In this document: piece after piece, positions 31,057-40,650 of the stretch
How the letters are laid out: every line of letters starts with the position of its first letter
Numbering within the stretch: the first letter of the stretch is position 1
NCBI GenBank assembly: GCA_000961655.1
Contig: LADR01000082.1
Coordinates: 1 to 64,000, forward strand
Direction of reading: 5' to 3'
DNA length: 64,000 nt
Source: Desulfatitalea sp. BRH_c12
Lineage (GTDB): Bacteria; Desulfobacterota; Desulfobacteria; Desulfobacterales; Desulfosarcinaceae
Made by a program: the position numbers and the translations under genes
The notes under the pieces: model-generated
The model's input: only the letters and a program-made list of their open reading frames with translations
What the model was told of the DNA's origin: nothing
The model's database searches: none

Positions 31057-32268
31057 TTAAGATTTTAAGTACTTGCACATGATCTCAGACAGGCGGGCGG
31101 TTTCCATCCCAAGATCGAACTCTTTTTCAACCGCTCGCCGGCCTTGCACAGCAAAGCGCTCCCGCAAGTCAGCATCCTGGACCAACGCCTCAATGCGTTT
31201 CACCAAGCTCTCGACGTCGCCCGGCGTCGTCAGATATCCGTTAACGCAGTCCCTTATCAACTCCGGAATACCGGTAATTCGTGGCGCGACCACCGGCACA
31301 CCGCAGGCCATGGCCTCCATCAGCACCACCGGAATACCTTCCGCGAAACTCGTCAACACGAAAACATCGGCTTCAGCGTAATGCGCTTGCAACTGCGCCT
31401 GCGAACGATAGCCGTAAAAGGTGACCCGCCCGCTCAAGCCCTTGTCCCTGGCAAGTGTTTCAAGCTCTATACGCTGTGGACCGTCCCCGACCATGTGCAG
31501 ATGAAGCATCCGGTCCCGCCCGGCAAGATCCGCAAACGCTTGCAGCAATACCGGCAGCCCTTTAACATGTTCGAACCGACCCACGAACAGCAGATTGCGG
31601 CCGCGACCGCTGTGGCGACGCACTTGCGCCGCCTGCGGGTCTATGCCGCAATGCACCACGTGAAGGCGCTCCCAGTATTTGCGATCCGACCACAACATGG
31701 CTTGGCTGCGTGCATGGTGACTCACACAAATCGTAAACAGCGCGTGCTCGATCTTTTCTTGCAGCCGCCACCGGCGCGGCTCTGAAAAAATACCGAACCC
31801 GTGCAATGTCATGCTGTAGGACAGCCCACCAATCGCTCCGGCAAGCATGGCCACATAGCCGCTGGCATCGGGCGCATGATTGTGCACGTGGGTCAATCCC
31901 CGGCGCTTCATCCATGATGCCACGAGCCCTGCCTCGGCAAAATAGAAACATTGATAGAACAGCGAACGCAAACCCGGCGACCGTACCGTCAGCGCAAGCC
32001 GCGCACCACGACAATAGCGCCCCGGAGAAAAGATCAAAAGGCGCCAATGCGCAGCGATCAATCGCCAGGGAGAACAAGGGAGCAGATAGTGCGTGTGATG
32101 CCGCTCCTCGGCCTGTTCTTGAGTGCCCTGTTCCTGTGCAGCCGGCCGGCGGACCGATATCGTCTCCACATGCAAACCCGCCCTGCGCAAGCTGGCGACC
32201 TCACGCTGGATGAACGTATCCGTGGCACGCGGGTATTCGCCGCACAAATATGCCAGGCGTGCGCTCAT
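31057..32268 (-). CDS. Family 4 glycosyltransferase
   Basis: 403 residues, GT-B fold. The N-terminal donor is YLCGEYPRATDTFIQREV; HVHNHAPDASGYVAMLAG and SMTLHGFGIF lie in the acceptor half. The C-terminal nucleotide-sugar site is LLFVGRFEHVKGLPVLLQAF with 'SFAEGIPVVLMEAMACGVPVVA', the E(x7)E motif of GT4. It overlaps the upstream epimerase gene by 4 nt and precedes the exosortase, so it belongs to the same transcript. It should add a sugar to the lipid-linked repeat unit on the cytoplasmic face; donor and linkage are unknown. Confidence 0.9.
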   Translation of the reverse strand: MSARLAYLCGEYPRATDTFIQREVASLRRAGLHVETISVRRPAAQEQGTQEQAEERHHTHYLLPCSPWRLIAAHWRLLIFSPGRYCRGARLALTVRSPGLRSLFYQCFYFAEAGLVASWMKRRGLTHVHNHAPDASGYVAMLAGAIGGLSYSMTLHGFGIFSEPRRWRLQEKIEHALFTICVSHHARSQAMLWSDRKYWERLHVVHCGIDPQAAQVRRHSGRGRNLLFVGRFEHVKGLPVLLQAFADLAGRDRMLHLHMVGDGPQRIELETLARDKGLSGRVTFYGYRSQAQLQAHYAEADVFVLTSFAEGIPVVLMEAMACGVPVVAPRITGIPELIRDCVNGYLTTPGDVESLVKRIEALVQDADLRERFAVQGRRAVEKEFDLGMETARLSEIMCKYLKS

Positions 32269-33335
32269 TGCACTTGCTCAACCAACAGGGCTTGCGCACC
32301 AGGTTGTGCCTGGTCCGCCAAAGGAAAATCCGCGGCATCCAATGGCGACAGCGACCGCTGAATGCCTTCCTGCCAGGAATAGCGTGGTTGCCACCCCAGC
32401 AGGGACACAATCTTCTGGTTGGTATAGCGCAACGGCTTGCACCGCGCGTGCAGACGCGACGGCACGAACAAGCCCGGCACCTTCGCCGTCCCCTTGAAAC
32501 AGACCCAATTGGTCAACCACGCCAAGCGGGCCAGCACCCGCATCACGCCCCATGCCACCGGCACGATCCGCGGCCGGGGCGTCACCTGATTGCGCAAGGC
32601 ATTCAGATACTCGCGCTGCGTGGGGGTTTCATTATCGACCACATTGAGCACCAAGCGGCGCTGAGGCCCTTCATATTCCGTCGCCAAAACGATCGCTTCG
32701 GCACAATTCTCCACATACGTTAAAGGCAGGGGCGCAGACGCACCCGTGCGAATCCACCAGCGATCATTGACCTGCATGCCCAGTCGCGCCGTCCAAAGGT
32801 TGTCCCGGCCATAGATCACGCCCGGGCGCAACACCACACAGCGCCAATCGTGGGCGTCAGCGCACTCCAGGACGATCCGCTCCTGCACCAGTTTGGTCTG
32901 ACAGTATTCATCGCGCACCAGCGGGTCGGCCGCTAATGACGTCGACTCATCGAGCACACTCCATTGCGGCAGTGCAAGATATTCGTACACCGAAAACGAA
33001 CTGGTGACCACGATGCGGCTAAGAGCGGCATCAACCATGGCACTCAAGAGGTTCTCCGTGGCAATGACCGTCCCGCCGAACTGCTCGTACAAATCACCCG
33101 ACTTTGAGGCCGCCAGGTGAATCACGCCATCCACCCCTTCGAGCAGCGCCGCCACTCCCTTGGCATCCCGCAGATCGCCACACACCACCTGGACCCGGGG
33201 GTTGCCTTCCCAGGCCGGGGGGAAAGTCCGCGCTGCTGGCCGCAACAACGCGCGCACCCGATGGCCGTGTGCCACTGCCTCCGCCACCACATAACGCCCC
33301 AGAAAACCGCCAGCACCGGTGATCAATAGTCTCAT
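32265..33335 (-). CDS. NAD-dependent epimerase/dehydratase (extended SDR)
   Basis: 356 residues. The Rossmann motif GAGGFLG is at the N-terminus, followed by GVDGVIHLAA, the Ser-containing VVTSSFSVYEY, and YxxxK (YCQTK), then VLRPGVIYG. It is an extended short-chain dehydrogenase that probably makes or modifies a nucleotide sugar. The C-terminal ~80 residues (TNWVCFKGTAKVP..., RYTNQKIVSLLGWQPRYSWQEGIQRS) resemble the sugar-binding end of such enzymes. Four-base overlaps link it to both neighbours. The substrate cannot be told from sequence. Confidence 0.88.
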   Translation of the reverse strand: MRLLITGAGGFLGRYVVAEAVAHGHRVRALLRPAARTFPPAWEGNPRVQVVCGDLRDAKGVAALLEGVDGVIHLAASKSGDLYEQFGGTVIATENLLSAMVDAALSRIVVTSSFSVYEYLALPQWSVLDESTSLAADPLVRDEYCQTKLVQERIVLECADAHDWRCVVLRPGVIYGRDNLWTARLGMQVNDRWWIRTGASAPLPLTYVENCAEAIVLATEYEGPQRRLVLNVVDNETPTQREYLNALRNQVTPRPRIVPVAWGVMRVLARLAWLTNWVCFKGTAKVPGLFVPSRLHARCKPLRYTNQKIVSLLGWQPRYSWQEGIQRSLSPLDAADFPLADQAQPGAQALLVEQVQ

Positions 33336-34450
33336 ATGCGGTTCTCCTCGGCCAACAGCGCATCCACCAGCCGGCTGGTCTCGTCCATCTGTCGGAAGCT
33401 CACCGGCGGTTCGCCTCCCGTGCGAAGTGCTTCATAGGTCAACTCCAGAAAGCGCGACAATCCCTCATAGGCCGTGCGGTTGCGGATCTTGCGCCAAATG
33501 CTGCCAAAGCCGGACGACGCTATGGTCCGTGCACCGGCAAGGGCATTGACCAATGGCGTCAGGTGCTGGCCCACCGGTCGGCGCGTGGTCAACTGGCAGG
33601 TGGGATGGAACAACTCCGCCCGCGCAACGCCATCCGACCCTCTAACCACCACCTCGAAGCAATCGGGCCACTGCCTGCAAGAAAACCGGATCCGCCCGTG
33701 AACCGCACCGGCCATGACCAGGGCGTCAAGATCGTCATAGGTAAAGAGCGTCCCCCCGCCGTGATTGCGCCAAGCCGCCTGGACCGGGCCGATATCCCTG
33801 AAATCATCGTGGGGCATAAAATGCAGCAGCAAGTAGGCCAAGTGGGAGATGAATTCGTGTATGATACCAGCCGGTAACCGGTGGCTAGGGTGCGGCAGGT
33901 TTTCATCGGCATAGCGCCCGCCGCCACGGATGTTCAGGACCATGCGCACGTCGACTTCAGCGACTGTGCCGATTCGCCAGGAATCAACAATCTGCTCCAA
34001 TTGTCGAACGGGGTCGTTAAAACGGTAATTGTGGTTTTCGATCAGCCGCAAGTTGCGTGCAGCCGCGTAGTCCCATAACTCTTGAAAACCGGAATGGGAT
34101 AGGCTGACCGGCTTCTCCACAATCACGTGCCGCCCGCTGGTGAGACAATCGCGCACAATGCGATCATGGGTCGCCGGCGGTGTGAGAACATGCACCACAT
34201 CGGCTTCGCACTTTTCCAGCATTGCACGGTAATCGGTAAACCAGCCAGGTACATTGAAGCGTTCCGCGGTGAAGCGGGCAAGGGATGGGGATAGGTCAGA
34301 AACGCCAACTACATTGATAAAGCCTAAGTTCTTCATAGTATGAAGATGATGTTCTGAGATTTTGCCGCCGCCTACGGCAACAACGGATAATTTGTTTTTT
34401 TCAATTGGATACAATGAGGTGGCTGGTTGTATCATGGATGAATCCGCCAA
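33332..34450 (-). CDS. Gfo/Idh/MocA family oxidoreductase
   Basis: 372 residues. The Rossmann start is SVVAVGGGKISEHHLHTM, with 'DVVHVLTPPATHDRIVRDCL' and the active-site EKP (HVIVEKPVSLS) typical of the family. The later HNYRFNDPVRQLEQ and GIIHEFISHLAYLL provide the putative catalytic His. It acts on a sugar or nucleotide sugar with NAD(P); paired with the epimerase next to it, it could prepare an unusual sugar for the polysaccharide. The ATG at 34,450 directly abuts the upstream ATP-grasp stop. Confidence 0.9.
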   Translation of the reverse strand: MADSSMIQPATSLYPIEKNKLSVVAVGGGKISEHHLHTMKNLGFINVVGVSDLSPSLARFTAERFNVPGWFTDYRAMLEKCEADVVHVLTPPATHDRIVRDCLTSGRHVIVEKPVSLSHSGFQELWDYAAARNLRLIENHNYRFNDPVRQLEQIVDSWRIGTVAEVDVRMVLNIRGGGRYADENLPHPSHRLPAGIIHEFISHLAYLLLHFMPHDDFRDIGPVQAAWRNHGGGTLFTYDDLDALVMAGAVHGRIRFSCRQWPDCFEVVVRGSDGVARAELFHPTCQLTTRRPVGQHLTPLVNALAGARTIASSGFGSIWRKIRNRTAYEGLSRFLELTYEALRTGGEPPVSFRQMDETSRLVDALLAEENRI

Positions 34451-35716
34451 TTAGGAAGTCATGTTCAGATTCTCTGTGTAACAGAGATGTTCATTAGCCC
34501 ATTGTCTAAATGCTGTATCGCCGATAGGAAGACCGCCAGCCCCTTGTGCCGTTTCGATTCCCGGATTGTTATTGGCTTCCAATATTACCGGACCGTCAGG
34601 TGTGATAGCGATATCCCATCCAATAATTGAAATATTGGGGAATACTTTATGAGCGGTTGAACATAGTGCACAAGCTTCCTTGTAAAAAGGGAGCTGAGCA
34701 CCTTGGATCGTCGCACCTGTATTCGGATGGAGGTTGAACAATCCTAAATTTATATTCATGGCCGCCGCTAAACATAGCCTACCGTTTTTATCTATCAAAG
34801 CTGCTATGCCCCCGGCATTGAAATTGTCGACCTCCATAGAACCCACCGGCATACGGAGCACACTGAAAATTGTGACAACAGATTTGCCTGGTGTATAGCA
34901 GGTGACAACCCTTAGTGTAGCTAACGCACCTGAGGTAAATTGCATTATGTCTGGGTGATTATACAGTCGGGGCATCAGTATGTAGTTGTATTCGATCGCA
35001 AGGCCCTGGAGATGTTTCAGTAATATATCTTCCGTATAATACACACCATTTCGTGACCATCCTTTTCCATTGTATGCCCAGGATTCCGCACCATCTCCAA
35101 ATGATCGATCTATGGGTTTGGTAAACAAGTCTATATGGGGTAAACATTTTTTTTCACTTAACCAAGATATACCGTTGTTGATATGAATAACAGCCAGAAT
35201 TGGCGCCACTGGTAGATGCACACTTTTACATTTGATAAAAAATTTGAACTTATCTCTTAGATAGCTTACGTCTGCATCTTTTCTTAGAAGCTCAAGCAAA
35301 CCATCGAATTGCGGAGAGAGAAAATATTTAGAGGATCGATAATAATTTGCGTCCTTCCATAGGTAGTAACCGAAATAAGCGTCTGGCCTTATATTAAAGC
35401 GATTGGCTAAAACGAGTTGTTGAAAAAATTGGCGGAACCTGCCTGGACCGTTCTCTTGCCTTGCGACAAACCCTGCTTCATCTCGGAATACATTTCGAAA
35501 AGCTTGCACAAATGTTAGCAGGGGCCAGAGTATTGTCTGAAGCATTATGCCCCAGGCATTACCGTTTTCTCGGTTAAATTCCCGGCCCCGTTGTAAAGAT
35601 AGCTGATGCAATTTTTTGATATCTGTTTCTGCGGAAAACCAAGGCATCCAATACGGGCAATATTTTGCATGAAGTAGGAGAATGAATAAATTTTTAAAAA
35701 AGGCTTTACTTGCCAT
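34451..35716 (-). CDS. Sugar-transfer-associated ATP-grasp protein
   Basis: 421 residues, ATP-grasp fold of the 'sugar-transfer associated' type (ATPgrasp_ST). Recognisable parts are 'YYLWKDANYYRSSKYFLSPQF', 'LRVVTCYTPGKSVVTIFSVLRMPVGSMEVDNFNAGGIAALID', and the metal site 'IGWDIAITPDGPVILEANNNPG'. A homologue lies at 38,357. ATP-grasp enzymes join a carboxylate to an amine or thiol via an acylphosphate, so this one may amidate a uronic acid or add an amino acid to the glycan. The N-terminal ~60 residues are amphipathic. It belongs to the minus-strand transcript. Confidence 0.82.
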   Translation of the reverse strand: MASKAFFKNLFILLLHAKYCPYWMPWFSAETDIKKLHQLSLQRGREFNRENGNAWGIMLQTILWPLLTFVQAFRNVFRDEAGFVARQENGPGRFRQFFQQLVLANRFNIRPDAYFGYYLWKDANYYRSSKYFLSPQFDGLLELLRKDADVSYLRDKFKFFIKCKSVHLPVAPILAVIHINNGISWLSEKKCLPHIDLFTKPIDRSFGDGAESWAYNGKGWSRNGVYYTEDILLKHLQGLAIEYNYILMPRLYNHPDIMQFTSGALATLRVVTCYTPGKSVVTIFSVLRMPVGSMEVDNFNAGGIAALIDKNGRLCLAAAMNINLGLFNLHPNTGATIQGAQLPFYKEACALCSTAHKVFPNISIIGWDIAITPDGPVILEANNNPGIETAQGAGGLPIGDTAFRQWANEHLCYTENLNMTS

Positions 35717-35948
35717 AAAGATTTCAGCCCCCCGTTGAAGGTCAAAAAATATTTACTTTAACTTCTCCCCTATTGTTTCCAAGGCTGCTTGAATTTAGAA
35801 GTAATAGCATTTTTATGCTGGCTCGTGTGGGGAGGATGATGGACCCCCCGGATACACGCCCTCACCATGAGGAAACATTACCCACAAACAAGACGATTTA
35901 GAGCTTAACTGGAAATGCCGTTGAACATACGACGGGGCATAGCCTCTT

Positions 35949-37211
35949 TCAGGATGACAATTTTCGCAGACGCCTGCTGATTCTATCTGTCACCATGTTT
36001 ATAAACGGCCAAGGATCGGATCTGTTCCAAAGCGCGAAAGACTCCGCCTTCATCACTGAACCGGACCACTCAAAGAAACCGAGTTCCTTTGCTTTATATC
36101 GCAGGAGAAAAGTCATGAAATCGCGTTCTTCGTTCACATGGGCGACCCCCACCCGATATCCTGCGGGGGCTTTGGGTGCTGCCATCTTTTCAGGAAATGC
36201 GCTATGCACCGCCATCTGATAAGCCAGCCAGGGAAAATCGATCCCTGCCGTAACGGCCAGTTGGTTCGTAGATACAGTGCGTGGATTGATCTCGATCAAA
36301 CCGAAATTCTCCGTGCCGGGTTCTCTTTTAAACTCCACCCCCACCAACCCGCGGTAATTCAATGCAGTCAATAGTTTTCTGGCAGCTTTGGTCAACGCCG
36401 CATCCGGACAAGTCACATCGTAGGAGCCATCCCCGAAAATCGGCGGGTACTGGCGCAGTTTCCGTTTGACCATGGAGGTGAATTCCCGGCCGTCCGTATC
36501 ATAGCAGGCAAGATATGAATAGAGGCAGCGGTCGGTGCCGGCGAGCACTTTTTGTATCAGGTAATCTTCTGCCCGCGCGCCCCCCTGGAGCTCTCTGAGC
36601 TTTGCCTGCAGCGAGGTCAAAGAGTCCACCGAGATTGCTTTGCCGCCGATTGCCTTGCGGCCGAGGTGCGCCCAGCGAGGTTTAATGACAGCCGGGAAGG
36701 CGGACCAGGTTACCTTGCCGGTTAGCACGTCGCCCGCATTGGCAAACTCCGGGACAGGAATGCCGGCGCCCAATGCAGCTTCATATTGGGCCTGCTTGTC
36801 GACAATGGCTTCCATAACCTTGCTTCCGGGTGAAAGGGTGATGAAATCCGGGGTCGGGGCATCGCTGCGCCTGGCAATATAGACCTGCCATTCATCCGCG
36901 GATCCAAAGGCCACTGGGGTGATCCCATGCTTGCGAAAACAGGCAAAGACCCGATCGGCATCGCCTTCTCCCGGTATATCTTCGGCCGCGTCAGTCGCAA
37001 GCAGTATAAATGTACCCAATCGGCTTTTAGAAGCGTAGCCCCGATTGTGATCGAGGCACAATACCGGGATGTTCTTTTTGCTGAGACTTCTGAGATAGCT
37101 CAACCCATTCACGGATGATCCCAACACCACGGCCGGGATCATGCCACTATTCCGGCACCTGGTTATGAATGTCGAAAGATGCTTCAACAAGGATTGATCC
37201 CTCGGTTCCAT
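35949..37211 (-). CDS. ATP-grasp carboxylate-amine ligase-like protein
   Basis: 420 residues: IPAVVLGSSVNGLSYLRSL (N-terminal pre-ATP-grasp), VFACFRKHGITPVAFGSADEWQVY, then the ATP-grasp with FPAVIKPRWAHLGRKA, 'LIQKVLAGTDRCLYSYLACYD', and metal motif 'GLVGVEFKR...LIEINPRTVSTNQLA'. Organisation follows the carbamoyl-phosphate/D-Ala ligase-like group and differs from the sugar-transfer type on either side. It may form an amide on the glycan or on a precursor. It has its own 232-bp upstream gap, but no promoter is recognised. Confidence 0.8.
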   Translation of the reverse strand: MEPRDQSLLKHLSTFITRCRNSGMIPAVVLGSSVNGLSYLRSLSKKNIPVLCLDHNRGYASKSRLGTFILLATDAAEDIPGEGDADRVFACFRKHGITPVAFGSADEWQVYIARRSDAPTPDFITLSPGSKVMEAIVDKQAQYEAALGAGIPVPEFANAGDVLTGKVTWSAFPAVIKPRWAHLGRKAIGGKAISVDSLTSLQAKLRELQGGARAEDYLIQKVLAGTDRCLYSYLACYDTDGREFTSMVKRKLRQYPPIFGDGSYDVTCPDAALTKAARKLLTALNYRGLVGVEFKREPGTENFGLIEINPRTVSTNQLAVTAGIDFPWLAYQMAVHSAFPEKMAAPKAPAGYRVGVAHVNEERDFMTFLLRYKAKELGFFEWSGSVMKAESFALWNRSDPWPFINMVTDRISRRLRKLSS

Positions 37212-37259
37212 ACTGTCAACTCCATTTAAAAAGTTGTCCCCACTGTGCGGTGATTTTGC

Positions 37260-38294
37260 CTATGCCGCATGCGGATCCGGTCTTTTCAAATCCCTCCGCT
37301 TTTGCAAAAAATAACGTATAAAACCGGAGGCCGCACCAAACTTGCGCAAGATGATAAAAAAGGCGTAAAGCATGGCATCACGTGGCGTGTTCCCAATACG
37401 CAGGCGACCCATAGCAATCTTTGCAAACAGGAGCCCATAAGCCGTAAGGCATGCCAACGGCACCAAGGCCGCCCAGCTTGTCCAGGTCACCCCTATCAGC
37501 CCGGCCAGGGCCAAAAACGGGACACCTATAGGCCAGGTGAGATAGCGGCGCACCCTGTGCCAATGTTCCCGGCTCAGCTTCTCTTTCCGGGTATTGATTT
37601 GAAGCGCGTCCCCATAACCGCCCCAAACCGCACGCTGCCACCAATGAACAAACGTGAGCAAATCCGCGCTGTGCCGGGCCATTTGCTTGTCAACTCGGAC
37701 AATCCGGTGGCCAGCCATGCGGATGCGGTCACACAACTCCTTCTCTTCGCGCGTCAGCAATATTCTACTGAAACCACCCGCGGACAGGTAGGCATCCTTA
37801 CGAACCATAAAAATGCCACCGCAATTGGCAATCTCACCGGCAGGGGTATGCCACTGGAGTGAGCTGAGCCAGTTGTATATCGAACGGTCAGGCTCGCGTT
37901 CCGAGAGCCTGCCGCAAACAATGGCGACGTCCGGGTGCGTTTCAAGGTACACGATGCCTGCTTCAATCCATCCAAGTTCCAGTTCGCAGTCGCCGTCAAC
38001 GAACTGGATGAACGCTAATTGGGGATGCGCCGCAAGAAGCTTGTCAACGCCTTCGCTGCGGGCGCGCCCTGCTGAGAATGGCCGGGAAGGATCAAGGGCG
38101 TGCACGTCAATTTCCTTTGCACGCGCCAACTCAATGCTGCCGTCCGTCGATCCAGAATCCACATACAGTGCAACAACGCGATCATCGATAGGCATTGAGT
38201 TGAGAGACCGTCTCAAATTCTCGCCCTCGTTGCGGCCAATCACAACAATGCCGATTTGGGAGATGGACGTCGTGTCTGCTGATCGGTTATTCAT
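37260..38294 (-). CDS. Family 2 glycosyltransferase with C-terminal membrane helices
   Basis: 344 residues. The GT-A core is IVVIGRNEGENLRRSLNS, YVDSGSTDGS, FVDGDCELE (DxD-like metal site), then GGIFMVRKDAYLSAGGF and 'LLTREEKELCDRIRMAGHRI'. The C-terminal ~100 residues carry two hydrophobic helices (PFLALAGLIGVTWTSWAALVPLACLTAYGLLF), placing it at the inner membrane. It likely transfers one sugar of the repeat unit. Confidence 0.9.
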   Translation of the reverse strand: MNNRSADTTSISQIGIVVIGRNEGENLRRSLNSMPIDDRVVALYVDSGSTDGSIELARAKEIDVHALDPSRPFSAGRARSEGVDKLLAAHPQLAFIQFVDGDCELELGWIEAGIVYLETHPDVAIVCGRLSEREPDRSIYNWLSSLQWHTPAGEIANCGGIFMVRKDAYLSAGGFSRILLTREEKELCDRIRMAGHRIVRVDKQMARHSADLLTFVHWWQRAVWGGYGDALQINTRKEKLSREHWHRVRRYLTWPIGVPFLALAGLIGVTWTSWAALVPLACLTAYGLLFAKIAMGRLRIGNTPRDAMLYAFFIILRKFGAASGFIRYFLQKRRDLKRPDPHAA

Positions 38295-38356
38295 CCGGTT
38301 TATTGTCCGATATGGTCAGCAAAATGCTTGATGGGTGGGCCACCTATGGGCGGCAC

Positions 38357-39481
38357 TCATTTGGCAAGCACTTTTTGCGATGCAGGGGCCGGTGTTTTAC
38401 CGCGGACATAGCCATAATGGGCAAAACAGCGTCGCACCCTTGCATCGCGCAGCAAGGGCCGATGCACTTGCAATGTTTCGATGCCGGATACCGTATCCGC
38501 TTCGATCACGGCGATGCCGTCGTCCATCACCACCACATCCCAAGAAAGAAACTTGTAATAGGCCAGACAGGCCGCGGTTTCCAGAATTTTCTGCTGGGCG
38601 ACCTCCCACTGAGGCACCTTCATCCCCTTAATAGGCATGCCGGTATCCGGGTGGACATCATGCCACGCGAGACGTCGTTGGGCGGTTTCCCTGGCAGCCG
38701 CGCGGCTCAGTGTGCCGGTTTCCAGATCCACCGCAGCACAAAGGCCACCCCGATTCCAGTTATCCACAGGCTGTGACGCCGCTCTTCCGATCCGCTGAAT
38801 AGCCGTCGCCAGAAAGGGTTTATGGGTGGCTGGATCGATAATCGTCACCATCCGTATGGTATTCGTCGCTTCGGGATAGAGGCTTGCGGCATATTGCCCC
38901 TGGTGCAGAAATTCGACGATGATATACTCGTTGAGGGTTTTGATTTTCCGGTCGATCTCCTGCTCGGTCACCCGGACACCATCCAGCACGAGTTCCCCAT
39001 CGCGATCCGCAAGTACGAAAACGCCTCTGCCCCGGCCCTCAGCACTCGGTTTTACCACAAGGGTGCCCCCGGCAACTCGGCAGGCGCCCATCCAGGAGCC
39101 CTTGAACATCTCACTGCCGGTAGGATGCAGCCGTACCAAGGAGCCATGCTCGACAATCGCATAGATCGCAGGCACGCGCAAATAGTGTCCGAGAATTGCA
39201 GTTGAGAAAATTTTGTTGTTCAATCCATACTGATACCCAGCACGCACATTACGACCGTCGTACATCATGGACATGCGTGCTTTGGCCCAATCGGAAAAAT
39301 AGTCTATCAAAGGATAATGGGTTAGATCGTACAACTCCCATGCCTGTCCATGATATCCCCGCCGCAGTAGCGAAAGCCTTTTGTTCAATGGCACCGGTGT
39401 GGGGGACTTCAACTCTTCGTGGACGAGAAACTTCCATGCCAGACGGCTCACGCGATAGTGGTGTTTTAACGATGACAGCAC
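38357..39481 (-). CDS. Sugar-transfer-associated ATP-grasp protein (second copy)
   Basis: About 374 residues. 'GTLVVKPSAEGRGRGVFVLA' (ATP-binding), 'IIVEFLHQG', 'TIRMVTIIDPATHKPFLATAIQRIG', 'NWNRGGLCAAVD' and 'FLSWDVVVMDDGIAVIEADTVSG' follow the same order as the protein at 34,451, so the two are paralogues. GTG 39481 is preferred because AAGGAG lies 7 nt upstream; the longer frame starting further up is not protein-like. It flanks, with the other copy, a glycosyltransferase and a third ATP-grasp enzyme. The reaction is unknown. Confidence 0.78.
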   Translation of the reverse strand: MLSSLKHHYRVSRLAWKFLVHEELKSPTPVPLNKRLSLLRRGYHGQAWELYDLTHYPLIDYFSDWAKARMSMMYDGRNVRAGYQYGLNNKIFSTAILGHYLRVPAIYAIVEHGSLVRLHPTGSEMFKGSWMGACRVAGGTLVVKPSAEGRGRGVFVLADRDGELVLDGVRVTEQEIDRKIKTLNEYIIVEFLHQGQYAASLYPEATNTIRMVTIIDPATHKPFLATAIQRIGRAASQPVDNWNRGGLCAAVDLETGTLSRAAARETAQRRLAWHDVHPDTGMPIKGMKVPQWEVAQQKILETAACLAYYKFLSWDVVVMDDGIAVIEADTVSGIETLQVHRPLLRDARVRRCFAHYGYVRGKTPAPASQKVLAK

Positions 39482-39873
39482 GGTCGTGCTCCTTTTGGGC
39501 CATGATAGCCCCCTGTTTGTTAGCCCAAATGCTCCGGCAAAGCCCGCCGAATGGCTGAAAAGCAGCTGTATAATATGTGGATATATCTTTTCTCCGGAAA
39601 ACACTCAATATGTTGGTGCAATCGACCAAACGACGCCATTAGGTGCCCAGACGTATCCTCCAACTTGCATTGAAGATCATCGGCATGGGCGACCAGTTGC
39701 CGCCGCAATGAACGTGGGGAGAGTTTCAGCGCGCGATAAATGCCATACACAGGGGATTGGCCCTATCCCAATCGATTAAGACGAAGAGATAGCGGGGCCG
39801 GGTGTGATGGTTGATTCAGGCGGGCAGCATCATATTGCTCAACCAGAAATCATTGTGTCCGTTTACACATGCT
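39482..39873. other. Intergenic, no supported gene
   Basis: About 390 bp between the second ATP-grasp gene and the kinase-like gene. Short frames on both strands lack ribosome binding sites and recognisable patterns. No REP is seen. Confidence 0.35.
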
Positions 39874-40650
39874 TCAAACCGGCAGTACCACTGTTGTTGC
39901 TACCCCTTTGCGGTCGCGTTGCTTCTCAAGTTTTGCATTCACACTGGCGCTCACAAGGGCCCTGATGGGTCGGTCGACGCCCAATCTTTGGAATAGACCC
40001 TCTGCGAACCGTACAGAGCGGTATACTTCCGGTTGTGCCGCATAGACATGGCTTGCGATCAGTCTGGCAAGCATTTCGCCTAATTCATTTTTTGACATTC
40101 GAAAGGCGTGATGTTGGGCACATTCAAAATCGATTCGCATCAATCGGCCGCGTACATCCAATACAAAATTGTTGAGTTGGTGATCCACATCCAGGACATG
40201 GACTTTGATGAATGCCGCCGTGATTTCAATCAAGCGATCTTCAAGACCGGCAATTCCAGCGGTATCGCCGAGATTGATCAACTGTTTCAGGTATGGCAGC
40301 GCTTTTTGGGTCTCGCCAAGGTCTTCCATTGTCATGATCTCATATGCCTGCCCGGACTGCATAGTCAGCCGTTGGAATGCGAGAGGTTCCGGCACTTCAA
40401 TGCCAGCCTTGAAAATCAACTGGTGCATGCGCCACTCCTTGCGCCCGTTACTGAGATGCAGGATGGATTTTAGTCGTTCCTTCGAATTGCGAACTTTCCA
40501 TATCTTGACGACGGCAGTGCCAGCCCCCATTGGTAGGCGAAGCAGCCCTCCCCGATCATCGCTTCTAGTGTGTAATCTATCAGCGGCGCTTCGATTACCT
40601 TCGAGAAACGAGTGCACCGTTGATTCAAGGTCTGCGGGTGAACCCGTCAT
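39874..40650 (-). CDS. Lipopolysaccharide/sugar kinase-like protein
   Basis: 258 residues with a degenerate protein-kinase-like fold: 'GTAVVKIWK' (putative ATP-anchoring Lys), 'EIMTMEDLGE', a catalytic-loop-like 'LDVDHQLNNFVLD' and 'LMRIDFECAQ' in the DFG position. This is the WaaP/KdkA/RIO-like arrangement, so it probably phosphorylates a sugar of the glycan or core. It overlaps the flippase gene by 4 nt and is cotranscribed with it. No transmembrane helix is seen. Confidence 0.75.
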   Translation of the reverse strand: MTGSPADLESTVHSFLEGNRSAADRLHTRSDDRGGLLRLPMGAGTAVVKIWKVRNSKERLKSILHLSNGRKEWRMHQLIFKAGIEVPEPLAFQRLTMQSGQAYEIMTMEDLGETQKALPYLKQLINLGDTAGIAGLEDRLIEITAAFIKVHVLDVDHQLNNFVLDVRGRLMRIDFECAQHHAFRMSKNELGEMLARLIASHVYAAQPEVYRSVRFAEGLFQRLGVDRPIRALVSASVNAKLEKQRDRKGVATTVVLPV

